Assembly (NCBI RefSeq): GCF_040436345.1
Contig: NC_133230.1
Location: forward strand, 3,865,297-3,929,296
Length of the DNA stretch: 64,000 nucleotides
Direction: 5' to 3'
From: Pagrus major
Taxonomy: Eukaryota; Chordata; Actinopteri; Spariformes; Sparidae
Under the pieces are notes generated by a model. It was not told the origin of the DNA. It made no database searches and saw nothing but the letters and a program-made list of their open reading frames with translations. Positions within the stretch are counted from its first letter, which is position 1; each line of letters starts with the position of its first letter. Made by a program: the position numbers and the translations under genes. Shown here piece after piece: positions 13,489 through 24,560 of this stretch.

Positions 13489-13700
13489 CAGTGATGGAAG
13501 GTAACTAAGTATATTAAGTCGTATTCAGTCTTAATTTACTTTTACTTGTACTTTTAATACTTTATTGCGAGGAGATTACTTTGATACTTAAATACATTTA
13601 ATATCAGACACTTTAAGACTTTAAGTACTTTAAGTACTATGGGTGACTTTCACTTTTACCAAAGTAATATTTGAAGGTGATATCTTTACTTTCATTATAA
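13489..13700 (+). mobile_element. hAT-type non-autonomous element fragment
   Basis: It begins 'cagtgatggaaggtaacta' and continues as an array of 'ttacttttacttgtactttt' and 'ctttaagtactt' phrases. This matches the start and texture of a very common teleost hAT-derived MITE. The matching right terminus, expected as the inverse of the left, is not present, so this is a truncated or heavily diverged copy. Confidence 0.55.
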
Positions 13701-13956
13701 CAAGGAGGGTGCAGGGGAGGCTAAATAAATAATGTAAAATTGTAAAAATTTGCATTGAGACAATTTTGAGAAAATGAAAAAATAGGATGCATGATGCCAT
13801 GTCACTTTTAATGCTTCCACTGGGCAATGTCACAGTGAAGTTGCAGCTCTTTATTAATTAAAGACAACTTTCAAAATAAATTGTATAGTAGTTTGCAAGA
13901 AAAGGACGTGTACATATCGTCAGGGGCTTTAAAACATTGTTATCTACAAAAGGGGA

Positions 13957-13980
13957 GCCCTGCAGCCCTGCAGCCCTGCA
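13957..13980 (+). repeat. Three tandem CCCTGCAG units
   Basis: Three perfect back-to-back copies of the 8-mer CCCTGCAG, ending at the PstI-like site. Probably a young replication-slippage product; no function is implied. Confidence 0.85.
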
Positions 13981-14309
13981 GACTTGGTCACTGACCAGTT
14001 CTAGGCCTTGTATTAAAAGACCTGTCAGTGTGGAACTGTTGCATCTAATGTCTATTGCTTTAAAATGCAATAAGATAATAGTTTTAAAAAAAACAAAAAA
14101 AGACTGGAACAGGCTGAGACAAGAAGAGATCAAGGACATAAACAGACACACAATCTGACTGAATAATGAAGAGACAGACGAACCGAATGATTGATTGACG
14201 GATAGAGAGCCTGCCAGGCAGACTGACAGGCCTCGCTGACTCAGTGTCTGAGAATGAAAGTCAGAGGCTGGAATGAGCGAGCGAGCGAGGGAGGAGAGAC
14301 ATAGAGAAA

Positions 14310-14337
14310 GAAAAAGAGAGAGAGAGAGAGAGAGAGT
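14310..14337 (+). repeat. (GA)n microsatellite
   Basis: A dinucleotide run of ga units inside a purine-rich stretch. It creates a spurious Ser/Leu-rich ORF on the - strand. Confidence 0.85.
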
Positions 14338-17300
14338 AATGAAACATTTAGAGAACATAAAGTGGAAAATGACTCTGTTAACTCACCTCTGATAACTGGT
14401 TCGGTGCCAGACCACACACACGGATGAACAGATATGGATGACTGCACAGGTACACACACATGAACACGTGTAACACACACACGCACACACACTTGCATAC
14501 CTGGCTGGGTGGGCTCAGTTGCTCCAGGCTACAGTCGCAGTTGTAACTCATCTCCGTGGCAACAACAACAACGCTCAGGTGCCAATCAAAAGTCTGATCA
14601 TCAATCATAGGAAACAGGTCATTTTTTACATTAGATATGTGGATATTAGCTGTGCATGTGTAAAAAAATATAAAAAACTTGTTACTTAAAATCTAAAAAA
14701 AAACATTTTTTTCCATTTTTAAAGCAAATTTCTGCAGCTTAATTAACTCCTCATTATCTCGGTGAATACAGATGTTTTTGTCAGTTTGAACCTGTAATTT
14801 CTGACTATTATCTTCTTCCCTAACTTGTAATTGTGAGCGTGTGAGTCACGACTTAATTGGCGAGAAGTTTGGAAAAAGTTATAAAGAGATAGCACGTATT
14901 ATTTCCCCCTACTTTACAGTAATGCGACCGCATGATCGGTGTAAGGTCAAACCCCTGAGAGATTAGGGAAGGAAGCGCTTAGTAAGCGTTTGTGCAACTT
15001 TAATTTTCATAATCGGCCTATTTCTGACTAAAGAGACATAATGATACTAAATTGGCCTTTCAATCAATAGACTGTAACACTTTGACAACATGACAAGACG
15101 TTTGTTTGACATTCGCTCACTTAACTTTAATGGCTTTAACTCAGCAAAACACTCAGTATTTAGGTGAAATGTTACATGTTAAGGTAGCAGGTACACTTTT
15201 TCATTAACACTGATGAGCTTGTTTGTTTTGTTTTTCTGTAATATTCACATTTTCTAGCAGTACTTGTTTGTACCTGCAGAGGACAGTGCAGCTCTACAAT
15301 TAGAAAGTGTCAGACCTGCTCTGCTTCATGTCTCTGTGTCATAAAAACAGACTCCACAGCTTCATTTGACACAATATACTGCAAGCTAATCTACCAAAGA
15401 CATAAAAAACACTCAATTGAACAGAATACCATAAATTATCTGTTATCTGGCTGACATACAATACAAAAGTGATGTGTGCAGTGCTTTATTTTACAGGGAG
15501 TAAAATAATAGAGGCGACCTGGAAAGAACTACGTGATTTGTTAATAGTTTTATGGAAAACACAGCATTCAATTGCTCCAATTATAGTATAATATAGAGGT
15601 CTGTTAGCCAATACACAGCAGGTCAACTGACAATGCAAAGACAATTCAACATTTATTAAACACTATATTTACTTGGATTTATATATTTAAACAGGTAACT
15701 GCTTAAAAACTCAACAAATAACCCTATTTTTTCTTATAAAACTATATATTTAGTTTAGTATATCTATTTATATAATAAACCTTGTAGGAAATTGAACTAA
15801 AATGATGGATCCATAAAATGAAGTGTAAACATGACGTTTTGTTTCAGATATTGAAGTACATCTTATGTTTGTGCTGACTTACTGTAGATTGGTGGAAAAG
15901 TTACAGCAGCATAAGAAGACATTCAGCTTCGCGTATTAGAGGAGTAAAGAAACCAGAAAATATTCACATTTAAGAAGCAGGAATTAGAGAATTTGGTGGC
16001 AAATTTAAGTAATAATTTAACAGCTGGCAACGAATCACTGCAACAAACTGAAAACTCCAGACCATTTATATCACTGAATCAAAATGTCATTTGTGACAGA
16101 TGATGCTCTTATACGGTCTGACGGTGCAGCAGCTAAACTTTTTGATTCGGCACATTTGTTCTTCTGTACAAGGGAGCTTTCGATTACACGACGGCCTCCA
16201 AACCCACCAGGAACTCAGAGTCTAAAAATATTGTGTATGGTGCGAGTGTTCGTGTAATTTCTCATGCTTAATTATTGATGTGGGCTGTACAGCTACAACA
16301 TGGATTGTAGCTGTTTTTTCACAAATACAAAGCAACACAGAGGCTTCTTCATGTATCTATAACGCTGTCCATAAAAAATAACCGCTGGAACAAGCTGCAC
16401 AATGTGGTGGCACTTAAAAAGAAGTAAATCCAGGTTGACAAGAGCACCAATATTCAGTAATCACGCGGTGCAGCAGACCTTTTGCTGAAATAAACCAACA
16501 CTGGATGAAATATTTGAGTTGTAAATCTCCTGGAAGACCTCTCTTCCCCTGCGCTGCACCTCCTCCCCAAATACAATCAGCCAAACAGAAGATTTCCCAG
16601 ACCGAGGGCAATATTTCTTCACAAGTTCACAACAGGATTATTCTGTCCAAACAGCAGCCGAGGAGCCAAGGAGGTTCAGTTAAACAAACATTTCTCAGAG
16701 CCGCTCTGGAAGCAGAAAAAAAAAAAAACTGTTTGTCTGGACAAGTAACATCAAACTGGTGCCAAGTTAAAAGACAAAAGGTAAAGACAGGTGGAAGTAA
16801 GGGTGTAATATTTAATTCAAGACATAGAGGGAATTGTTCACGACACTACAATTATAGTCTTTACTGCTGTGAGCACTTAGACGCTGCGTATAAAACCCCT
16901 GGGCAAGTGACATCCTGACCTGAACTGTGTTTTTGAGAAGGAGACATGTTGGCAGTTGTGTTTCAACTGAGTTGCATCATCTTTGATTCAGAGAATAATT
17001 AGAAAAAGTTGCGAAATTTGGTTAAGACATGTCAGCATCATGATAAAAAAATAAGTTTGATCTGAATCTGTGTGTTTCTTCAGTGAATTCAGAGAGAAAG
17101 ATGATTATTACAAGATCCTTTGTAATAAGTTTTCAATCTTTTGTCACCTTTCTAATGAAGCCTGGAGGGGGTAACGTCTGCTGTCTGGTTCTGTTCATGT
17201 CTGGGCCTTTTTTCTCTTTATCAGAAGGTGCTGAAGACAGGGAGGAATTCCTTTACATCAGCTACAGTATCTACCGCCTCTGCACTGGCCCAATGTGTTT

Positions 17301-18318
17301 GCAGATAATAGATGAAGAAGTCATGTCATGTTTTTGATGAGTGAGACTGTAGTACGACTGGCCTGCATTACACAGACACCCAGCATTTGCTTTAATTTAA
17401 TGTCACGTGGATTCTTTGATAGAGATCGTATGTGTCTTGCAATGCACTTTGCAAAAAAATAGAAATAGAAACATTGAGGTACTAAAAATTTCTATATACA
17501 GGATTTACATTTTCTATAAAATTAAAACAAATACATGCCGAATAATCTGTTGTATGTCTTCTTCAAACTCTGACAGGATTTTTTTTTTTAGGTCTCAGCC
17601 AGCCTCATCAGTTTGCATTCAGAAGTAAAAGGCCCACAGAGGATGCCATATGCACTGCCCTCCGCTCAGTCTTCACACACATTGAAAATAATAACCCCTA
17701 GATCAGAATGCTGTTTGTTGATTGCATTTCATAATACAACCCTGTGTTCTGTAATGATAAATACTAGTGTACTATTGTATATTGTGCACTGACATAAAAT
17801 GCAAGTTACAGTGTTATGGTTGGTGTAATATTTTATGACCTACTGTAATTGCAAAGTATGTCAAGTGTACTTATTGTTCATGGTTGGCTGGGTTTCATGT
17901 TTTCCTGCTGGATTTACGGGAAGAAAAGAGTGTTTTGTTTAAGTGCACAAGGTCGGCAAGGGGGTCATCTAAATCTCAGCATTATGTAACATGGAATAAC
18001 ATCATTAGACGACTCAAAAAGGGAAAGTTTCTGCACCTTATCTGCTGCCGTCGATACATGTAAACACTTTATAATTAAACGTATGTGTCTGTTGTGAAGG
18101 AATGTGTGTACATTTCTTTTTTATAACTTCAAAGTTAACAAGAAGAATAATCGTCAGCTAATTTATAGACGTAAGAGAAAGTAGTAAAAGTGAACATGTT
18201 GTTTGGGTTTCCTGTTTTTCGTCCCAGGAAATGGGGGAGCAGGAGGACTGCCAGACTCCCACTCGTGTCTTGCACCATATCTACTTGATTTATGTTTCCT
18301 TTCTTTCAAGTGGGAGCC

Positions 18319-18325
18319 TTTAAAA
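18319..18325 (+). promoter_or_regulatory. cfd: TATA-like element of cfd
   Basis: TTTAAAA lies 38 bp before the cfd start codon. If it works as a TATA element, transcription would start about 10-15 bp before the ATG, giving a very short leader. An Ets-like 'aggaaatg' lies near 18,227. Functional status is inferred. Confidence 0.35.
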
Positions 18326-18362
18326 CACCACAGTCGGTTTTGGTTTTTGTTAAACCAGCATC

Positions 18363-20569
18363 ATGGTTGCAGAGAGAGATGTTCTGGTGGCGGCTGCCGT
18401 TTTTGTTGTTGCCCTCGTTTCACACAGTGAGTTGATGATTTATCATTTAAGATTTCACTTCTTAGTCATTCGTGTGCATTGATTTAGATTTTTGTTGTCT
18501 TGTTTCCACTGTATTATTGTGTTACCAATGTATTTTTCTGCAAATCTTTACTCGTGCTCTTTCCTTGGCATTATTTGTTAATTTTCCCACTTTTCCCCAC
18601 ATTTTTTACTGTGACTTTGTACCTTGCCATGCACTAGTTGACATTGCTCTTTGTGTGTATGCTACTGTATACAACCAGAAATGTTAATGCAAGCGTATTC
18701 TTCATTGTGATCGTGTGTTCTGATCATACCTAGGCGAGGGTATAATCGGTGGCAGAGAGGCAGCGCCACACTCTCGGCCCTACATGGCCTCCATCCAGTT
18801 GCCAGAAGGAGAGAATATGAAACATGAGTGTGGAGGGTTTGTGATTGCAGATCAGTGGGTGATGACTGCAGTACACTGTCTGCCAACAGGGTGAGGCGAC
18901 CTTCTTCTGATCATTATGAACGTAGTTTTGTGGGGAAAATGTCATTAAAATAAGATTTTGTTTGTGGGTTTTAGTGGCAATAATATCATATTTATTTATC
19001 CTGTGTTTATGAATGATTTAGCTGATTAATTCTTTTCTGTATCAATTGATATTTAATAGAAAATGGAGATGTGTGTTATGAAACATTTTGTAGATTATTC
19101 AATGCTACAATGTTATTGTGATTTTTCTTCACAGGCCAAATGGAAGGAAAGTCGTGCTGGGTGTTCATTCTCTGAGCGAACCTGAAGAGACGAAGCAGAC
19201 GTTTGATATTTTGGAGCTTCACAATCACCCAAGCTTCAGCCACATTAATTATGATAATGACATCGCTTTAATTAAGGCAAGTGTATATTTTGTGTAAATG
19301 TGTTATGTAGCAGGAACAACCCAACAACAGAAGCCTAAGCTCTAGAGATGGAGTCAAAGTAATGTGTGATTTATTTGTTTATTGTGCAGCTGGATCGTCC
19401 ATTTAACGCCTCTGAAGCTGTTACAGTTGTGGAGTACCTGCGAACAGGTGGCACAAACCCCGGCACAGACGCAGAGGTGGAAACGGCCGGCTGGGGATCC
19501 CTCGATAACCTGGGGTCCAGACCCGATAAGCTCAAGGAGGTGAACTTGGAGATCGTCAGCTGGCAACGGTGCAGACGTGCTGACTACTTTGGCAGAAAGT
19601 TCACCAATAACATGATGTGTGCACATAAAGTATGCCCAGACCCCTGCACTAAACCACATAAGAAAGAGGACAGCTGTGATGTAAGTTTTAGTTCCTTCTC
19701 TACTACTGATTATAAATGTTTTTTTTATAAAAATGGGATAGACAACATCAAGTTATGATGAACATAAGCTAAGTAAGTTCAATTTAGACAACCAGTTTGG
19801 GGGTTTTCTTCTGTTTTCTGTGCATGAAACTTTAGATACTTTATGGCAAAACCAGATAATATTTCTATTTGCTGGACTTACATAAACTACATATTCTTAT
19901 ATGTATATACAGTTCAATTTATCTCATTATCTCTGGAAAACAGATACTAAATTAATTTTCCATGAGAAAACACAAACACACACTGCTCTGTAAGGCAGTT
20001 TGGGGTATTTCAAAGTAAACTATCTGAACTTTTTATAAACTTCTGCCATTTGTTGCAAGTTTTTCATGCAAACTTGAAACTTCTTGAAACTAATTTATTG
20101 AAACTAAGACATTAAACATCATATGTAAGCATGTTAGCGACATCATTGTGAGCATCTTAGCTCGCTGAAGTAGCTCTGCTGCAGAGCCTCACAGAGCTGC
20201 TAGCCCAGCTGTAGATCCTGCAATGTGATATCCAGGTGTTTACTGTTTTAATTGTCAGTGACCTTTCACTGTCATTCTGTGCTTCCTGCCAACTGGAGTC
20301 CCCACTGCACTTTATCAGATGCAGGTCTAAGCAGGTTACTGTTACTTCCTGTTCAGCCCTGTTCTGCTTGTCCTTCTGTCGTCTCTCAGGGTGACTCCGG
20401 CGGTCCTCTGCTCTACAACGGCATCGTAGTGGGCATCACTTCCAACGGAGGAAGAAAGTGTGGTCAGTTAAAAAAGCCTGGAATTTACACCGTCATCTCC
20501 CACTACACCGAGTGGATTGACGGCATCGTGGGCCCACAGCCCACTGCGACACAGGAACCAAGCAGTTAA
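18363..20569 (+). CDS. cfd: Complement factor D (adipsin), S1 serine protease
   Basis: Five coding exons: 18363-18426, 18734-18890, 19135-19276, 19390-19680, 20390-20569; 277 aa, phases agree. Factor D cleaves factor B bound to C3b in the alternative complement pathway and is secreted. The protein has a signal peptide (residues 1-22), the mature start [17 protein letters not shown] (from residue 25), His69 in TAVHC, Asp116 in DNDIAL, S1-pocket Asp215 in DSCDGDSGGP and catalytic Ser221. Factor D-like hallmarks are GREAxxHxRPYMAS and TSNGGRKCG, which keeps an Arg where human factor D has its self-inhibitory Arg218. The start is chosen for its signal peptide and strong context (atcATGG). Oddities: intron 3 has a GC donor; a loop before the S1 Asp has about ten extra residues with Cys203 and Cys207; and there is no Arg before IIGG. 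A granzyme-like protease is the alternative, less likely. Confidence 0.9.
20105..20220 (+). repeat. Teleost interspersed repeat fragment in cfd intron 4
   Basis: Phrases such as 'taagcatgttagc', 'gagcatcttagc' and 'cctcacagagctgctagc' match the left part of the common percomorph repeat whose right part is at 4,050-4,232. It lies wholly in the last cfd intron and does not touch splice sites. Confidence 0.5.
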
Positions 20570-20773
20570 ATAAAGGAGAGCGGGCATTAAAGTTTTTTTT
20601 ACCTGCAGCCATGTTTCTGCCACACTCCTGCTTCAAGACCTACTGACTCGTTACTCCACGTGTATATTAAACTGAAGTGTTTACAGTTTATGTTTATGTT
20701 CTGTTTAACCTGTACATATTATCCATAATAACACATTTCACATCATTTTATCTAATCACTTTATAAAGGATTC

Positions 20774-20779
20774 AATAAA
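20774..20779 (+). terminator. cfd: cfd polyadenylation signal
   Basis: AATAAA about 205 bp after the cfd stop codon, followed by a T/GT-rich stretch ('gtcatgtttgtctttag'). It would give a 3'UTR of about 230 nt. Confidence 0.7.
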
Positions 20780-21516
20780 ATGCAGTCGATCACATTCAGA
20801 TGTCATGTTTGTCTTTAGCATGCTGCACAATAAACATCAGAAACAAGAGCCAAGATTAATCTGCAGGGATGAAACATCAACACTAAATGTTCCCTAAAAA
20901 AGACTGGTATGAGTACAAAGATAAACAGTCATGGACCTAAAAACTGATTCATACATCGAGAGTAAGAGTGAGAGTTACACAATATCTGCTAAAATGAAAG
21001 CTAAACAAAGTTGTGCATCAGTCTTGTTTTTAGGCAGTTGTAGTTGGAGTCCATCTGAAGGATGGTGTTTAAGGACGCAACTGTTAGGCAGAGATCAGCA
21101 CGTATATCTCATGAACTTGTCAGATAAGATCACGAAGCAAACGTCCAAAAGTAAATAAAAATCTGCAGCTGTACTTCTTCTCCTCCCCTCTCTGCTACAC
21201 AGATAAACACACATGAATAATCCCCGATGTTGTCTGCTCTTCTTGTTCCACTGGGAAATTCCCCCAAACCACCGCTGATTTTTTTTAATTCACAAATTTA
21301 AGAACCATTTCTTTTGCAACATAAAGAAAAGTAAAATTTCAACATTTATTTCAACATTTATTCTGGTGATTGGTTTGTAAAAAATATATAAAACTAACAA
21401 ATCCGGTGCAAGAACTGTCCATATACGGTACATCGTAGTTGTTTTAACAAAATAAACTAATGATATTAATTGCAGGCATGTTGTGTTTGATTTTATTACA
21501 TGGTACAGGTGTTGCA

Positions 21517-21522
21517 TTTATT
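21517..21522 (-). terminator. Polyadenylation signal of the GIMAP-like gene
   Basis: AATAAA on the - strand about 30 bp after the stop codon. Further AATAAA copies lie at about 21,345 and 21,355 on the same strand, so a longer 3'UTR is possible. Confidence 0.5.
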
Positions 21523-21552
21523 GTAGTCACCCTGTGCCTGTGAGTATATTAA

Positions 21553-23982
21553 TCAAGCATCTCTTAATAAGTAGTTCCCTTCTAAAGCCCCCTCCTTCCC
21601 CTCCTCTATCGTCTTCTTCCTGTCCTGCAGCTCCTTTACAGAAAACCTCCTCACTGAGAGGGAGCGGCCTCCGTGTGAAGCCACCAGTTTGTTTATTCCA
21701 GAGAGCAAGTCTTTCACCTGAGGGTAGCTCAGAGCATTCTGGGACTTTGTAACATTCAGCTCATAATAACGGCTCCCACACTTCTGGATGAGACCCTGCA
21801 GGGTTGCATGTGCTCCGGCCACGTAGTCGTCGATCCTCTGAGGCCTGTGCTGGTTGCAGTCGAAGCGAACGAAGAGGACGATGGCGTGCTCTGCAAAGTC
21901 TCGTCCGAAGATCTTCTGCAGGTGCACGAGCATCTCGCACTCGCCCTGGGTGAAGCGCCCCACTTGGAGCACCAGCAGGAAGACGTGAGGTCCAGGAGAG
22001 GACAGAGCCAAGCAGTCCTTGACCTGCTCCAGATTCTCCACCCCGTCCTCGTCCCACAGCTCGGGGGTGTCCACCAGGATGAGTGGCTTCCCTGCTGCAA
22101 ACACCTCCTTTCTCTCACAAGACAAGGTGGGCTGAGGGAGTTCAGGGTCAGAGCCACTGATGGAGTATTGATTACCTGCTCTGTCTAGAATTAGATTTAG
22201 AGCAGAAGTCTTCCCGCTGCCGGAGAGACCCAACAGGATGATGGACATCTTCTTTGTGTCGTCATCTTTAAGCAAAAAAGGAGAGGAAACTGGCTGTTAG
22301 AAGCACTTTCAGACCCACTAGTAAACCCACATCTGGGCATCTCTAATACACTTTTATTTATAACCTTTAATGCATCATTTGCCTTGTTGGGGTTAATTGA
22401 TGAGTATTGTTTTACCGTTTCCATGACATGTAAAAGATATTAGATACTGTATACTGTAGATCAGTGCTGGCCAAAGTGGGGCCTGTGGCCTGCCATCAGG
22501 TTTGATTTGCCCTGCCAGATGTTTCTTGCACAAAAAATAAAAAATAAAAACAAATTGAGAGATAAAATGCTCTTTTCTCTTTTGGTAATCTGAGCACAGC
22601 AGCCAGCGTTCCAATTTGTGCATGAAAAAAATAAGGAACTTTTTTCACTTGTTTTTACATCATAAACACAGCAGAGAAAACAATTTTGATTAGACTTTAA
22701 AAGGATTGCCAGACAACAGCTGCCTTGCCCATGGTCCACTATTTACCTTCAGTTTTGGCCCTCAAAAGTAAAAACTTTAGGCAGCCCTGCTGTGGATGAC
22801 CCACACTGGTATGTAACTCTATCACCCTCTAGTGGGAGAAGTTGCTGCATCTGAATGTCTCAAAATGCAGTTAACTAACTCTCATCAGACATTTTCTAAA
22901 TAAAATCTTTTTCTAAAGTATCCCACATGAAATAAAAGTTGATCTGGAATATCTCATAGTCCATTTTTAGTAACCATTGTACTGCAGATGGATCTGTGTT
23001 TGTCTTTATCTTAACTAACTGATTTAAAACAGAAAAAAACATCTTACCTTCAGTGGCTCTCATGTGGAGCTGCGACATGGCTCTGTGGCTTATCACAGCT
23101 TCCTCCAGACTCTCTCTTTTTGCCTCATATTGCTTGTTTACAGCTGCCTCCTTCTTTCTTTCCTCATCATGTTTCTTCCTCAACTCCTTGATCTCTTTAG
23201 CTCTCCTCTCCTCCTGCTCCTGCACCAGCTGCTTGAAGGCCTGCTCCTTCTCCTCGGCCTCTTGCACCTTCTGTTTCAGCATCGTCATGGCCGAGTCTTC
23301 TGTGCTCCTCTTCTTCGCTTCAGTCAGCATGGCGTCCGTGTAGCCCGTCGCACCATTTTCAGTCAGCATGTAGTCGACCATCTCAAACAGAGCTTGAAGT
23401 TTGTCTGTTGCATTGGATGATGTGATGCGGCAGTATCTCCCATTGCACATGTTTATTAGCTCCAGGAGGGCGTCGTCCAGTGTGTCAGCAACCTTTCCGT
23501 CTTCCAAAGAGAGCACCACCAGGTATTTTAAGGCTTCAGCTCCAAAGTGAGCCTGCAGAGTCTCTACCATTCTTCTTTGCCTCTTTGTGTAATGTCCACC
23601 TTGGATCAGCAGCAGAAATGTAATGATTCCACCTGTGCAAGATTTAAAGCAGCCATCTATTGCCTGGCTGATGCCCTCCTCTGTCATGTCCTCCTTTAAA
23701 TCTGCATAGTGCAAGCTGATCGAGTGACCATCTACCGCCAAGTCACAGACTTGACTTGATCCCAGACTAAACTGGACATGTTTCTTTCCAGAGTTGTCCT
23801 GCAGCAGAGACTTGAAAGAGAGCCATTCCTCCTCTGTGGATATGACCACCATCATCTGACTCGTGTTAGTTATGCCTTCTGCCAAACAACAACAACAACA
23901 ACACAAATTAATTCACATTTCATAGCAGTAAATATGTCTGAAAGTACACATTTTAGAAAAACAATTACTCACTGTGCGACAT
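21553..23982 (-). CDS. GIMAP/AIG1-family GTPase with degenerate N-terminal domain
   Basis: Three coding exons on the - strand: 23982-23973, 23878-23048, 22265-21553; 517 aa, phases agree (1, 1). GIMAPs are septin-like GTPases associated with immune cells and often membranes. The C-terminal domain (from about residue 287) has the P-loop GLSGSGKTS (293-301), a G3-like DTPELWDED, an AIG1-type hydrophobic box with FLLVLQVGRFTQGE, and RFD in the G4 region. The N-terminal half (about 4-180) follows the same order (VVISTEEEW, ITFLLLIQGGHYTKRQRR, MCNGRYC) but has no P-loop. Residues about 190-265 are a Lys/Glu-rich coiled coil. The start MSHK is chosen because the tiny first exon has a GTGAGT donor and the right phase, and an upstream extension is not needed. 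It converges on cfd. GIMAP8-like multi-domain proteins are the closest known layout. Confidence 0.82.
22464..22793. mobile_element. hAT-like non-autonomous element in GIMAP intron 2
   Basis: The left end reads 'cagtgctggccaaagtgggg'. The right end, read in reverse, is 'cagcagggctgcctaaagtt', an imperfect terminal inverted repeat of hAT/Charlie type. The body is AT-rich without a transposase frame. It occupies much of the intron between 22,266 and 23,047. An 8-bp target duplication is not clear. Confidence 0.55.
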
Positions 23983-24385
23983 GTCTTTGCAGGTGCTCTC
24001 ACAGGTCTGAGATGCTTGTCACTTCCAGATAACCTGAAACTGGATTCTCTGGCTCCTCAACAAACAAGATAATGGGCAGAAAAAAATAAGATGCTTCCTG
24101 CTTACAACAGTTCTCGTGTCACCTGCAGTTTTGTCGACGAGGAAGTGCATTCCACAGCACAGCTTGGAATGACCCTGCTACTCGTCCTGTGCATCTTTTT
24201 GTGCTTCTGTCAAGCTTAAATGAACTTCCTCCCCTCACGAGCATTGCTTTACTCACAAATAAGCAACACTTCTTACTTATACCTTTATGCACTTTGAACC
24301 AAGGTTCTCTCTCTATCCTTTTTGTCATACACTCACATAAAGTTGGTTTAGTGACTCATTTCACTATCTTACTTCATTCCCCTGA

Positions 24386-24560
24386 GACTAACCCTAACAT
24401 AAGCCACAACCACTGCAGGCCTAACCCCAAGCCTACCTCTCACCTCAAGCAAAAACCACATTCACCTTAATGGTTACCAGCTGTTTGCCCTCAAATACAG
24501 AAAGTGAATCCCCACAATGTGACTGTGTGAAGCGAATCATGTCTCCACAATGCAGGCCTA
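24386..24560. repeat. Fish interspersed repeat fragment
   Basis: It begins with 'gactaaccctaacataagcc' and includes 'tgaatccccacaatgtgac' followed by 'catgtctccacaatgcag', a doubled phrase typical of a dispersed teleost repeat. Its ends are not resolved. Confidence 0.4.

Larger units (their letters stand above)
1..18300. other. Gene-free interval upstream of cfd
   Basis: No ORF here looks like a vertebrate coding exon: the longest are low in complexity, have no recognisable domain, and lack matching splice partners. The interval holds old interspersed repeats, short simple repeats and AT-rich unique DNA, listed separately where I can point to something. The stretches 620-4,000, 4,240-5,680, 6,270-7,050, 11,100-12,180 and 14,650-18,150 show nothing to me beyond AT-rich unique sequence. 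It could contain distal regulatory DNA or exons too short to see by eye. Confidence 0.6.

Noticed and set aside
13858-14358. 166-codon Ser/Leu-rich open frame on the - strand
   Set aside because: Driven by the (GA)n microsatellite and surrounding low-complexity DNA.
21808-22188. 126-codon open frame on the + strand
   Set aside because: Antisense shadow of the GIMAP G-domain exon.
22896-23047. Continuation of the GIMAP exon 2 frame for about 50 codons past the donor
   Set aside because: A good GTAAGA donor and phase-matched exon 3 with the P-loop show this is intron; a short read-through isoform would lack the GTPase domain.
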